Shown one piece after another: positions 24,932 through 32,887 of a stretch of DNA of 64,000 nt. Below the pieces are notes generated by a model. The model had not been told where the DNA came from and ran no database searches. It saw nothing but the letters and a program-made list of their open reading frames with translations. The position numbers were made by a program, and so were the translations under genes. Source of the DNA: Streptomyces sp. CB00455 (GTDB lineage: Bacteria > Actinomycetota > Actinomycetes > Streptomycetales > Streptomycetaceae); the NCBI RefSeq assembly GCF_001905445.1, contig NZ_LIVQ01000002.1:124001-188000 (forward strand). The letters are read 5' to 3'. Within the stretch, counting starts at the first letter, position 1. Every line of letters starts with the position of its first letter.

Positions 24932-25911
24932 AGCGGGCTGTCCTCCGGAGCCGGGTCGGCGCCGAAGTGGTCCCAGCCGCCGGTGCTGGTCCACGGGGCG
25001 CCGTCGACGGTGACCTGGGGCAGGGCGGAGCGGTTCAGGACGCTGCCGATGACCTTCCAGCGGGCCGGGAGCTTCACGTCGGGCGGGAAGGTGGCCACGA
25101 TCGCGTGGTCCTCTCCCCCGGTGAGGACCCACTGGAGCGGGTCCACGCCGACGGCCTGCCCGATGTCGTGCATCTGCGTCGGGATGTCCACGGCCCCCGA
25201 GCGCAGGTCGATCCGCACCTTGCTGGCCTCGGCGATGTGCCCGAGGTCGGCGATCAGGCCGTCGCTGACGTCGGTCATGGCGGTGGCGCCGAGCCCGGCC
25301 GCCGCGGGGCCCGCGTGGTACGGCGGTTCGGGGCGGCGGTGGGCCTCGACGAAGGCCCGCGGGGAGCGGAAGCCGCGCGAGAGCACGGCGAAGCCGGCGG
25401 CGGACCAGCCCAGCCAGCCGGTGACGGCGACGACGTCGCCGGGCTGGGCGCCGGAGCGCAGGACGGGTTCGTGGTTGCGCAGGTCGCCGAGGGCGGTGAT
25501 GGCGACGGTGATGGTGTCGCCGCGTACGACGTCGCCGCCGACCACGGCCGCGCCCGCCACCTGGCACTCGTCGCGGATGCCGTCCATCAGCTCGGTGGGC
25601 CAGGTGACCGGGAGTTCGGCCGGGACGACGAGGCCGAGGAGGAGCGCGGTGGGCACCGCGCCCATGGCGGCGATGTCGGCGAGGTTCTGCGCGGCGGCCT
25701 TGCGGCCGACGTCGTAGGCCGTGGACCAGTCCCGCCGGAAGTGCCTGCCCTCCAGCAGGATGTCGGTGCTCGCCACGACCCGCCGGTCGGGGGCCGACAC
25801 CACCGCGGCATCGTCGCCCGGACCGAGCCGGACCGCCGGGGTGGTGGTGAGCCGTGAGGTGAGCTCCCGAATGAGCCCGAACTCCCCCAGCTCGCCCACA
25901 GTGCCCTTCAT
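24928..25911 (-). CDS. thiL: Thiamine-monophosphate kinase ThiL
   Basis: Converts thiamine phosphate to the active cofactor thiamine diphosphate with ATP. Motifs are GPGDDAAVV (~31-39), [15 protein letters not shown] (~48-62), the GWLGWSAAG region, [14 protein letters not shown] (~212) and LTGGEDHAI (~265). The 327-residue length is normal. ATG 25911 begins [14 protein letters not shown]. Its stop overlaps the thiD start, so the two enzymes are translationally coupled. Confidence 0.95.
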   Translation of the reverse strand: MKGTVGELGEFGLIRELTSRLTTTPAVRLGPGDDAAVVSAPDRRVVASTDILLEGRHFRRDWSTAYDVGRKAAAQNLADIAAMGAVPTALLLGLVVPAELPVTWPTELMDGIRDECQVAGAAVVGGDVVRGDTITVAITALGDLRNHEPVLRSGAQPGDVVAVTGWLGWSAAGFAVLSRGFRSPRAFVEAHRRPEPPYHAGPAAAGLGATAMTDVSDGLIADLGHIAEASKVRIDLRSGAVDIPTQMHDIGQAVGVDPLQWVLTGGEDHAIVATFPPDVKLPARWKVIGSVLNRSALPQVTVDGAPWTSTGGWDHFGADPAPEDSPL

Positions 25912-26156
25912 CGCTGTGCCCCTTCTTGCCCAGTCCGCTTGCGGTCGCGAGCCGTCACAGCTCCGGGTACCGTCAACAGATACGTCAACTTCTGCTCTCC
26001 GTACGCCCCGCCGTGCGTGGCGCGGGGCCCGCGGGTCTCCCCGCGGCACGCGGCGACGCGGTACCGTGGCGTCCCTTCTTCCCCCGGCCCTCTCCGTCGT
26101 GCGGGGTCCACCCGAAGGTTAGGGGAAATGATCCTCGTGGCCGCCCTGGAGGTTCC

Positions 26157-26390
26157 GTGGTACAGGCGTACATCCTCATCCAGACCGAGGTGGGCAAGGC
26201 GTCGTTCGTCGCCGAGTCCATCGGCCAGATCGCGGGGGTGATCCAGGCCGAGGACGTGACGGGCCCGTACGACGTGATCGTGCGCGCCCAGGCCGACACC
26301 GTCGACGAACTCGGTCGCATGGTCGTGGCCAAGGTCCAGCAGGTGGAGGGGATCACCCGCACCTTGACCTGCCCGGTGGTCCATCTGTAG
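26157..26390 (+). CDS. Lrp/AsnC-type RAM-domain protein without DNA-binding domain
   Basis: A 77-residue stand-alone RAM (ligand-binding and assembly) domain: VQAYILIQTEVGKASFVA, EDVTGPYDVIVRAQADT and GITRTLTCPVV. The GTG start at 26157 has GGAGG five bases upstream. It lacks the helix-turn-helix half of Lrp regulators, so it probably senses amino acids by oligomerising or by modulating a partner. It is divergent from thiL and 20 bases before the DUF3515 gene. Confidence 0.88.
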   Translation: MVQAYILIQTEVGKASFVAESIGQIAGVIQAEDVTGPYDVIVRAQADTVDELGRMVVAKVQQVEGITRTLTCPVVHL

Positions 26391-26410
26391 CCCCCGTCTA
26401 CTCTTGGCCG

Positions 26411-26935
26411 GTGATGTCCCTCCACCGCCGGCCCGTCCGTCTCTTGTCGGCCTTGCCGGCCTTGTCCGCCGTGCCCGCCGCGGCGGCCGTACTGGCCCTC
26501 GCGGCGTGTTCCCCCGGCGGTTCCGCGGCCGGGGTGGCTCCGCCCCCCAGTCCGCCCGCCGACGTCGCGGGGCTCTGTGCGGCACTGCACAAGGAGCTCC
26601 CGGAGAAGGTGGCCGGTCTGGCGCGGACCCCGACCGAGCCGGAGTCCGCTCTGACCGCCGCGTGGGGCGGCTCGGCGATCGTACTGCGGTGCGGTGTCCC
26701 CAAACCCCCCGAGATGGCCGATCCGAACCAGGAGGGCGTCCACGTGAACGGGGTCGCCTGGCTGCTGGAGAAGGTTCCCGACGGTGCCGGCGGGGGCTTC
26801 CGGTTCGTCACCGGCATGCGCCTGGCCTACACGGAGGTCCGCGTCGACAAGGAGCACGCCACCGATGCGGGGATGCTGGTCGGGCTGTCCGCGGCGATCG
26901 CCGCGACCGTGCCCGAGGGCATCTCCTCCTACTGA
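26411..26935 (+). CDS. DUF3515 lipoprotein
   Basis: A 174-residue exported protein. The N-terminus is basic (RRPVR) with a long hydrophobic core and a lipobox LALAAC, giving Cys~33 as the lipidated residue, then a Gly/Ser/Pro-rich spacer. The body contains LCAALHKELPEKVAGL, CGVPKP and EVRVDKEHATDAGMLVG, which I recognise as the DUF3515 domain found beside ddl and thiL in Streptomyces. Function unknown. A GTG at 26411 and an ATG one codon later are both possible starts. Confidence 0.85.
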   Translation: MMSLHRRPVRLLSALPALSAVPAAAAVLALAACSPGGSAAGVAPPPSPPADVAGLCAALHKELPEKVAGLARTPTEPESALTAAWGGSAIVLRCGVPKPPEMADPNQEGVHVNGVAWLLEKVPDGAGGGFRFVTGMRLAYTEVRVDKEHATDAGMLVGLSAAIAATVPEGISSY

Positions 26936-26943
26936 GCACACCG

Positions 26944-26985
26944 CCGCCCGCCGGCCCGTGCCCTTGCGGGCGGGCCGGCGGGCGG
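26944..26985. terminator. Convergent terminator between DUF3515 and ddl
   Basis: Perfect 15-base arms (26944-26958 and 26971-26985); the 12-base loop can extend the stem with GCCC/GGGC. Located between converging genes. Confidence 0.75.
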
Positions 26986-27010
26986 TCGGCTGCGGGCGGC
27001 GGTCAGCCGG

Positions 27011-28168
27011 CTAGCGCAGTCCCGTGGAGCGGCGCAGGGCGGCCTGGATCAGCAGGTCGACCAGCTCCGGGTACTCGATGCCCGACTCCTGCCACATCCG
27101 CGGGTACATGGAGATGGGGGTGAAGCCCGGCATGGTGTTGATCTCGTTGATGACGAAGGTGCCGTCCTCGGTGAGGAAGAAGTCGGCGCGCACCAGACCC
27201 TCGCAGGAGGCGGCCTCGAAGGCCTCGATCGCGAGCCGCTGCACTTCGGCGGTCTGCTCCGGGGTGAGCGGGGCGGGCACGATCCCGGAGGCGGAGTCGA
27301 TGTACTTCGCCTCGAAGTCGTAGAAGTCGTGGCTGGAGACCGGCGGGATCTCGGCGGGTGCGCTGGCGCGCGGGCCGTCCTCGAATTCCAGGACGCCGCA
27401 CTCGATCTCGCGACCGCGCAGCAGCGCCTCCACGATGATCTTCGGGTCGTGGCGGCGGGCCTCCTCGACGGCGGCGTCCAGGCCGCCGACGTCGTCGACC
27501 TTGGTGATGCCGATGGAGGAGCCGGCGCGGGCGGGCTTGACGAACAGCGGCCAGCCGTGTTCGGCGGCGAAGTCGAGGATCCTCGCGCGGGCGGCGTCCC
27601 GTCCGCGCTCCCACTCGCGGGGGCGGATGGTCACGTACGGGCCGACCCGCAGCCCGAAGGAGGTGAACACCCGCTTCATGTAGTCCTTGTCCTGGCCGAC
27701 GGCCGAGGCGAGGACGCCCGAGCCGACGTACGGGACGCCGGAGAGCTCCAGGAGGCCCTGGAGGGTGCCGTCCTCACCGTAGGGGCCGTGCAGCACGGGG
27801 AAGACGACGTCGACCTCGCCGAGGGCCTTGGGGACGGCGCCCGGCTCGGTGTAGACGACCTCGCGGCTGGCGGGGTCGACCGAGAGCACGACGGCGCCGT
27901 CCTCGGAGTCGGCGAGCTCCTCGACGCTGGGGAGCTTGCGGTCGGCGATGGCCATCCGTGACGGCTCGTCGGCGGTCAGTGCCCACCGGCCGTCCGTGGT
28001 GATGCCGATGGGCAGCACCTCGTACTTGGAGCGGTCGATGGAGCGCAGCACCGCGCCCGCCGTGACGACCGAGATGGCGTGTTCCGAGCTGCGGCCGCCG
28101 AACACGACGGCCACGCGGGGCTTGCGGCCCTGCTGCTCAGGGCTCTGGGGGAGGTTCTCGCTGCTCAT
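27011..28168 (-). CDS. ddl: D-alanine-D-alanine ligase
   Basis: ATP-grasp ligase that makes the D-Ala-D-Ala dipeptide of peptidoglycan precursors. The N-terminal VAVVFGGRSSEHAISVVTAG is at ~18-37, FPVLHGPYGEDGTLQGLLE near 125, PLFVKPARAGSSIGITKV near 205, and the C-terminal NEINTMPGFTPISMYP carries the Mg/ATP Asn and Glu. The omega loop has HDFYDFEAKY; a Tyr in this loop is typical of D-Ala-D-Ala rather than D-Ala-D-Lac ligases, so this is a housekeeping Ddl and not a VanA-type enzyme. ATG 28168 gives 385 residues; an upstream in-frame GTG at 28192 is less likely. Confidence 0.95.
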   Translation of the reverse strand: MSSENLPQSPEQQGRKPRVAVVFGGRSSEHAISVVTAGAVLRSIDRSKYEVLPIGITTDGRWALTADEPSRMAIADRKLPSVEELADSEDGAVVLSVDPASREVVYTEPGAVPKALGEVDVVFPVLHGPYGEDGTLQGLLELSGVPYVGSGVLASAVGQDKDYMKRVFTSFGLRVGPYVTIRPREWERGRDAARARILDFAAEHGWPLFVKPARAGSSIGITKVDDVGGLDAAVEEARRHDPKIIVEALLRGREIECGVLEFEDGPRASAPAEIPPVSSHDFYDFEAKYIDSASGIVPAPLTPEQTAEVQRLAIEAFEAASCEGLVRADFFLTEDGTFVINEINTMPGFTPISMYPRMWQESGIEYPELVDLLIQAALRRSTGLR

Positions 28169-28207
28169 ATCGCCACGAGGGTACCCGCTCACACGTCCGG
28201 ATCGGTG

Positions 28208-29218
28208 TCAGCGACGTTCCGGCTTGGCGCTGCGTCCCATGAGTTCCTTCAGGGCGACCAGCGTCGGCTTGCCGTGGTGGACGATGTCGACCACGGTCTC
28301 GGTGATGGGCATGTCCACTCCGTGCCGGTGGGCCAGATCGGCCACGGACTGGCAGGACTTGACTCCCTCGGCGGTCTGCCGGGTGACCGCGATGGTCTCC
28401 TCCAGGGTCATCCCGCGGCCGAGGTTGGTGCCGAAGGTGTGGTTCCGGGAGAGCGGCGAGGAGCAGGTGGCGACCAGGTCGCCGAGTCCGGCGAGGCCGG
28501 CGAAGGTCAGCGGGTCGGCGCCCATCGCCAGGCCCAGACGGGTCGTTTCGGCGAGGCCGCGGGTGATGAGCGAGCCCTTGGTGTTGTCGCCCAGGCCCAT
28601 GCCGTCCGCGATGCCGACGGCGAGGCCGATGACGTTCTTGACGGCGCCGCCGAGCTCGCACCCGATGACGTCGGTGTTGGTGTACGGCCGGAAGTACGGG
28701 GTGTGGCAGGCGGCCTGCAGGCGCTGGGCGACGGTCTCGTCCCCGCAGGCGACGACGCAGGCGGCGGGCTGGCGGGCGGCGATCTCGCGGGCCAGGTTGG
28801 GCCCGGTGACGACCGCGATGCGCTCGGCGGGGACCTTGGCCACCTCTTCGATGACCTCGCTCATCCGCTTGGCGGTGCCGAGTTCGATGCCCTTCATGAG
28901 GGAGACGAGCACGGTGTCGGGGGCCAGCAGCGGCGCCCACGCGGCGAGGTTGCCGCGCAGCGTCTGGGAGGGGACGGCGAGAACGGTGAAGTCGGCGCCG
29001 TCGGCGGCCTCGGCCGGGTCGGTGGTGGCGCGCAGGTTCCCGGGCAGTTCGACGCCCGGCAGGTAGTCGGGGTTGGTCCGGCCGGTGTTGACGGCGTCGG
29101 CCAGCTCCTGCCGGCGGCCCCAGAGGGTCACCTCGCAGCCGGCGTCGGCGAGCACCATGCCGAAGGCCGTGCCCCAGGAACCGGTTCCGTAGACGGCTGC
29201 CTTCACTGGACGTGTCAC
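28208..29218 (-). CDS. gpsA: Glycerol-3-phosphate dehydrogenase [NAD(P)+]
   Basis: Reduces dihydroxyacetone phosphate to sn-glycerol-3-phosphate for phospholipid synthesis. The nucleotide-binding AAVYGTGSWGTAFG is at residues ~7-20, VSLMKGIE near 110, and the catalytic Lys lies in LGGAVKNVIGLAVG near 195, with GLGDLVATCSSPLSRNHTFG near 260. The 336-residue length is standard. GTG 29218 overlaps the plsC stop as GTGA, so the acyltransferase and its substrate supplier are translationally coupled. Confidence 0.95.
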   Translation of the reverse strand: MTRPVKAAVYGTGSWGTAFGMVLADAGCEVTLWGRRQELADAVNTGRTNPDYLPGVELPGNLRATTDPAEAADGADFTVLAVPSQTLRGNLAAWAPLLAPDTVLVSLMKGIELGTAKRMSEVIEEVAKVPAERIAVVTGPNLAREIAARQPAACVVACGDETVAQRLQAACHTPYFRPYTNTDVIGCELGGAVKNVIGLAVGIADGMGLGDNTKGSLITRGLAETTRLGLAMGADPLTFAGLAGLGDLVATCSSPLSRNHTFGTNLGRGMTLEETIAVTRQTAEGVKSCQSVADLAHRHGVDMPITETVVDIVHHGKPTLVALKELMGRSAKPERR

Positions 29219-29967
29219 TTCTTGCCCTCCCCCGCGGCCTTGCGCCGCTGCTGCGCCCTGGCGTTGCGATGGTCGTACGGCTGCTCGGGAGCGGGCTCTC
29301 CGCGCACTTCCTCCAGCAGCCCGGTGACGGCCGCCATGATGACGGCGGTGACCTCCTTGAGCAGCTCCGGGGTGGGTTCCCGGTCGTAGTAGGCCGAGAG
29401 GTCCACGGGGGGTCCGGCGAGCACCTGGAGGGTCTTGCGCGGGAAGAGGCGCACCTTGTCCTTGCGGGCGTAGGGCGGCATCGCGAGGTTCGCGCCCCAC
29501 TGCGCCACCGGAATGACGGGCGCCCTGGTGATCAGCGCGACACGGGCGGCGCCGGTCTTGCCGGCCATGGGCCACATGTCGGGATCCCGGGTGAGGGTGC
29601 CCTCCGGGTAAAAGGCCACGCATTCGCCGCGCTCGATCGCGTCCACCGCGGCCCGGAATGCGTCCAGGGCGTTGGTGGTCTCCCGGTAGACCGGAATCTG
29701 ACCGGAGCCGCGCAGGATCGCGCCGACAATGGGCACCTTGAAGAGGGCCGCCTTGGCGAGCAATCGGGGCACACGGCCGGTGTTGTACTGGAAGTGCGCG
29801 TAGGACAGCGGGTCCAGATACGAGTTGTGATTGACGGCGGTGATGAATCCGCCTTCGGCCGGAATGTGCTCCATTCCCCGCCAGTCCCGCTTGAACAGCA
29901 CTACCAGCGGCGGTTTCGCGATGACCGCCGCCAGGCGGTACCAGAAGCCGATTCTGCGGCGGGACAC
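29215..29967 (-). CDS. plsC: 1-acyl-sn-glycerol-3-phosphate acyltransferase (PlsC type)
   Basis: A 250-residue membrane-associated acyltransferase that makes phosphatidic acid. Motif I is NHNSYLDPL (~46-54, NHxxxxD), motif III is VAFYPEGTLTRD (~120-131), followed by VIPVAQWG. The N-terminal hydrophobic helix FWYRLAAVIAKPPLVVLF anchors it. The C-terminal ~25 residues are basic. GTG 29967 has GAGGAAGG upstream. It overlaps gpsA by four bases and is divergent from cofC. Confidence 0.92.
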   Translation of the reverse strand: MSRRRIGFWYRLAAVIAKPPLVVLFKRDWRGMEHIPAEGGFITAVNHNSYLDPLSYAHFQYNTGRVPRLLAKAALFKVPIVGAILRGSGQIPVYRETTNALDAFRAAVDAIERGECVAFYPEGTLTRDPDMWPMAGKTGAARVALITRAPVIPVAQWGANLAMPPYARKDKVRLFPRKTLQVLAGPPVDLSAYYDREPTPELLKEVTAVIMAAVTGLLEEVRGEPAPEQPYDHRNARAQQRRKAAGEGKK

Positions 29968-30139
29968 TCGGACACCTTCCTCTAGGACCGGACCGGTGTG
30001 CGCGGCGTGGGCACCCCATGGGCCGGGCAAGTCTCGCTCCGGGCCCGGTCTCTGTCGAGAACACCGTACGCCCCGCTCAGGCCGCCGGACCCCCGGGTGG
30101 CCCGGCGGAGGGGACAATGGGCCGACACATGACCGGGCC

Positions 30140-31021
30140 GTGACCTGCCCGTGGTCCGGGGAGGTGCCGCAGCGCGCCGGAGGGAAGGGGTCGGCCACGA
30201 ACGCCGTCTGGAGCCTGGTGGTCCCGCTGAAGCCCCTGGCATCGGCCAAGAGCCGTCTCGCGGCGGCGGTGGGCGCCTCCCGTCCGGGGCTGGCGCTCGC
30301 CTTCGCCCAGGACACGGTGGCGGCGGCGCTGGCCTGCGGTCCGGTCGCCGATGTGGTGGTCGTCACGGACGACGTCCTGGCCGGCGGGGAGCTGGCGCGG
30401 CTGGGTGCGCGGATCGTGCCGGACTCGCCGGGAGCGGGGCTCAACGCGGCGCTGGCCCACGGGGCGCGTGCGGTACGGGCGGGGCGGCCGCGGGCCGCGG
30501 TGGCGGCGATGAACGCGGACCTGCCGGCACTGCGGCCAACCGAATTGCTACGCGTGCTCGAAAACGCCTCGGTATTTCCCCGGGCATTTCTGGCGGATGC
30601 GGCCGGAATCGGGACGACGTTGCTTTCCGCTGCTCCGGACGTGGAATTGTCGCCCTCGTTCGGCGGCCTCTCGCGAGCCCGGCATTCGGCTTCGGGGGCG
30701 GTGGAAATCACCGCGCCGGGGGTGGACAGCGTGCGCAGGGACGTGGACACGGTGGAGGACCTGCGGGCGGCCCTCGCCCTCGGTGTGGGGCCCCACACCG
30801 CCCGATACAGTGCCGGTATGCAGGCGACCGCGTACACGTACGACTCCCAGACCCGCAGCGGCAGCGTGCTGCTGGACGACGGCACGCCGGTGCCCTTCGA
30901 GGCGCCGGCCTTCGACGCGGGCGGCCTGCGCCTGCTGCGGCCCGGTCAGCGGGTGCGCATCGAGACGGACGGCGAAGGTCCGGCGCTGCGGATCACCCTG
31001 GTCACGCTGCAGACCTTCTGA
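30140..31021 (+). CDS. cofC: 2-phospho-L-lactate guanylyltransferase CofC, reading into a C-terminal beta-barrel-like domain
   Basis: Guanylyltransferase of coenzyme F420 synthesis. The nucleotidyltransferase part is VWSLVVPLKPLASAKSRLA, VADVVVVTDDVLAGGELARLG, AAMNADLPALRP, DAAGIGTTLLSA and SGAVEITAPGVDSVRRDVDTVEDL. The frame continues without a stop into a 67-residue segment (30818-31021) that I recall as a separate cold-shock-like gene in relatives, so this may be a fusion. The start is unclear: GTG 30140 and GTG 30164 lack good ribosome sites, while GGAGGGAAGGGG at 30179-30190 sits six bases before an ACG codon at 30197, exactly where homologues begin. Divergent from plsC. Confidence 0.85.
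   Translation: MTCPWSGEVPQRAGGKGSATNAVWSLVVPLKPLASAKSRLAAAVGASRPGLALAFAQDTVAAALACGPVADVVVVTDDVLAGGELARLGARIVPDSPGAGLNAALAHGARAVRAGRPRAAVAAMNADLPALRPTELLRVLENASVFPRAFLADAAGIGTTLLSAAPDVELSPSFGGLSRARHSASGAVEITAPGVDSVRRDVDTVEDLRAALALGVGPHTARYSAGMQATAYTYDSQTRSGSVLLDDGTPVPFEAPAFDAGGLRLLRPGQRVRIETDGEGPALRITLVTLQTF
30818..31021 (+). CDS. Cold-shock-like small protein, or the C-terminal domain of CofC
   Basis: From ATG 30818 to the stop the frame encodes 67 residues: MQATAYTYDSQTRSGSVLLD, then DGTPVPFEAPAFDAGGLRLL and a GQRVRIE strand, ending LVTLQTF. The pattern of short beta strands resembles a CspA-type OB fold (SGSVLLDDG replaces the usual GFGFI). No ribosome site precedes this ATG, and it lies in frame with cofC with no stop between. 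It is listed as an alternative gene model; only one of the two models, or both, may be expressed. An 18-base perfect palindrome (30782-30799) lies 18 bases upstream. Confidence 0.45.
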   Translation: MQATAYTYDSQTRSGSVLLDDGTPVPFEAPAFDAGGLRLLRPGQRVRIETDGEGPALRITLVTLQTF

Positions 31022-31040
31022 CCTGCGCGGGGACGCACCG

Positions 31041-31076
31041 CGGGCCGGCTTCCCCCACGGAGGGGAAACCGGCCCG
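31041..31076. terminator. Convergent terminator between cofC and hupS
   Basis: Arms 31041-31055 and 31062-31076 pair over 15 bases with one mismatch around a six-base loop, between converging genes. Confidence 0.75.
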
Positions 31077-31094
31077 GCGTGTGTGACGTCGCCC

Positions 31095-31781
31095 CTACTT
31101 GCTGCGGGCGGCGGTCTTCTTCGCGGTGGCCTTGCGCGTCGCCGTCTTCTTGGCGGGCGCCTTCGTCGCCGCGGTGGCCTTCTTGGCGGCCGGGGCGGTC
31201 TTCTTCGCGGTGGCGGTGGTCTTCTTCGCCGCCGGGGAAGCCTTCTTGGCGGTGGAGGCGGCCGTGGCCTTCTTCGCCGTGGAGGTCGCCTTCTTCGCGG
31301 TGGGCGTGCTCTTGACCGCGGTCTTCTTCGCCGTCGCCGTGGTCTTCTTGGCGGTGGTCTTCTTCGCGGCCGTGGTCTTCGCCGCCGTCTTCTTGGCGGT
31401 GGTGGCCTTCTTCGCGGCGGCCTTCTTCACCGTCGCGGAAGCGCCACCGGTCAGGCTGCCCTTGGGCGCCTTCTTCACCGAGACCTCGCCCCCCTTGGGG
31501 AGCTTCTTGGTGCCGCTGACCAGGTCCTTGAAGCCCTGGCCCGCACGGAAGCGGGGCACCGAGGTCTTCTTGACCCGGACGCGCTCTCCCGTCTGGGGGT
31601 TGCGGGCGTAACGGGCCGGGCGGTCGACTTTCTCGAACGAGCCGAAGCCCGTGACCGAGACCCGGTCGCCTCCGACGGTGGCCCGGACGATCGCGTCCAG
31701 TACCGCGTCGACGGCGTCCGCGGCCTGCTGGCGGCCGCCCAGCTTGTCGGCAATCGCTTCTACGAGCTGCGCCTTGTTCAA
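31095..31781 (-). CDS. hupS: Nucleoid protein HupS (HU with a long Lys/Ala-rich tail)
   Basis: A 228-residue dimorphic HU. The N-terminal ~95 residues are a normal HU fold: NKAQLVEAIADKLGGRQQAA, VSVTGFGSFEKVDRPARYARNPQTGE and FRAGQGFKDLVSG. The remaining ~130 residues are repeated AAKKATT-type units resembling a histone H1 tail. In S. coelicolor the equivalent protein is upregulated in spores and compacts spore nucleoids. The TTG at 31781 is chosen because GAAGGGGAAG precedes it and it gives the conserved NKAQLVEAI start. Placement next to leuDC and cofC matches S. coelicolor. Confidence 0.95.
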   Translation of the reverse strand: MNKAQLVEAIADKLGGRQQAADAVDAVLDAIVRATVGGDRVSVTGFGSFEKVDRPARYARNPQTGERVRVKKTSVPRFRAGQGFKDLVSGTKKLPKGGEVSVKKAPKGSLTGGASATVKKAAAKKATTAKKTAAKTTAAKKTTAKKTTATAKKTAVKSTPTAKKATSTAKKATAASTAKKASPAAKKTTATAKKTAPAAKKATAATKAPAKKTATRKATAKKTAARSK

Positions 31782-31926
31782 CGTCTTCCCCTTCGGAGAC
31801 TTCGCCAGAACGAATGTGTTCAAGCTTATTTCGCACGTTAGGCGGATATATACCGCAAATCAAACACGAAACGGGCTAATCACCCTAGTGCCGCAACGCT
31901 GTAGGCCGTTACGGAGTTCCTTCGCA

Positions 31927-32154
31927 TCAGTCGCCTTCAGGGAATCGACCCTCGTCGAGGTCCTTCATCAACCTGTCCAGGCGCCTTGCCGCATCGGCGA
32001 GATCGTGCTTCGCCGCAGCCGTGACGACCAACAGCTTCCGGGACAGCGCCATCCTTACGCCCTCCGGGACTTGCAGTGAGCGCACCCTTGCGTGCGCTTC
32101 TTTCAGCCGGTCCGCGAGCAGTCCGTAGAGCTCAAGTTGACTGTCGCGTTCCAT
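31927..32154 (-). CDS. Small conserved helical protein, function unknown
   Basis: A 75-residue protein beginning MERDSQLELYGLLADRLKEA. Nearly all of it is predicted helix with alternating charges (VRSLQVPEGVRMALSRKLLVV, AARRLDRLMKDLDEG). No Shine-Dalgarno sequence precedes the ATG at 32154; CACAAT lies nine bases upstream and would fit a leaderless transcript. It sits between hupS and leuD, a position I remember as conserved in Streptomyces. No function is known to me. Confidence 0.75.
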   Translation of the reverse strand: MERDSQLELYGLLADRLKEAHARVRSLQVPEGVRMALSRKLLVVTAAAKHDLADAARRLDRLMKDLDEGRFPEGD

Positions 32155-32210
32155 GCACAGATTGTGCCATCTGGGGCGAGTTGTCGCCTCACGGGGCCTC
32201 AACACACAGC

Positions 32211-32240
32211 TGTGCCCCCCACCGGATGGTGGAGGGCACA
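32211..32240. terminator. Terminator downstream of leuCD
   Basis: Arms 32211-32223 and 32228-32240 pair over 13 bases with one mismatch around GGAT. It lies 51 bases after the leuD stop on the minus strand. Confidence 0.65.
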
Positions 32241-32291
32241 GTGTGGGCGACGGTATCGGCCAAAGGCGAATAAGCGCTGATCAGGCTGGAA

Positions 32292-32885
32292 TCAGACGCG
32301 AATCGTGCGCGGTTTGAAGGCCGGGCGGGTGCTTTCGTACGCGGCGATGTCCGCTTCGTTCTGAAGGGTGAGCGAGATGTCGTCCAGCCCCTCCAGCAGC
32401 CGCCAGCGGGCGTTGTCGTCGAGTTCGAACTCCGCCTCGACGCCCTGCGCCCGCACCTTGCGGTCGACCAGGTCGACGGTGACCTCGGCGGCGGGGTCGG
32501 CCTCGGTCAGCTCCCACAGCCGCTCGACGGTCTCCTGCGGCAGGACGACGGTCAGCAGGCCGTTCTTCAGCGAGTTCCCGCGGAAGATGTCGGCGAAGCG
32601 GGAGGAGATGACCGTCTTGAAGCCGAAGTTCTGCAGGGCCCAGACGGCGTGCTCGCGCGAGGAACCGGTCCCGAAGTCCGGGCCCGCGATCAGGACGCTC
32701 GCCCCGGCGCGCTCGGGGCGGTTGGTGATGAACTCCGGGTCCTTGCGCCAGGCCTCGAAGAGCCCGTCCTCGAACCCGTCGCGGGTGATCTTCTTCAGCC
32801 AGTGGGCCGGGATGATCTGGTCGGTGTCGACGTTGCTGCGGCGCAGCGGGACGGCCCGGCCGGTGTGGGTGGTGAAGGCTTCCAT
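32292..32885 (-). CDS. leuD: 3-isopropylmalate dehydratase small subunit
   Basis: Swivel-domain subunit of isopropylmalate isomerase (leucine synthesis), partner of Leu[18 protein letters not shown] is at ~16-32, and the active-site loop [19 protein letters not shown], with the conserved Ser-Arg-Glu-His run, lies near 71-89. The 197-residue length is standard. The start is two bases after the leuC stop, so the pair is tightly coupled. Confidence 0.96.
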   Translation of the reverse strand: MEAFTTHTGRAVPLRRSNVDTDQIIPAHWLKKITRDGFEDGLFEAWRKDPEFITNRPERAGASVLIAGPDFGTGSSREHAVWALQNFGFKTVISSRFADIFRGNSLKNGLLTVVLPQETVERLWELTEADPAAEVTVDLVDRKVRAQGVEAEFELDDNARWRLLEGLDDISLTLQNEADIAAYESTRPAFKPRTIRV

Positions 32886-32887
32886 GG

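Noticed and set aside
27011..28168. VanA-type D-Ala-D-Lac ligase
   Set aside because: The omega loop keeps a Tyr-containing FYDFEAKY sequence and there are no vanH/vanX neighbours; ordinary Ddl.
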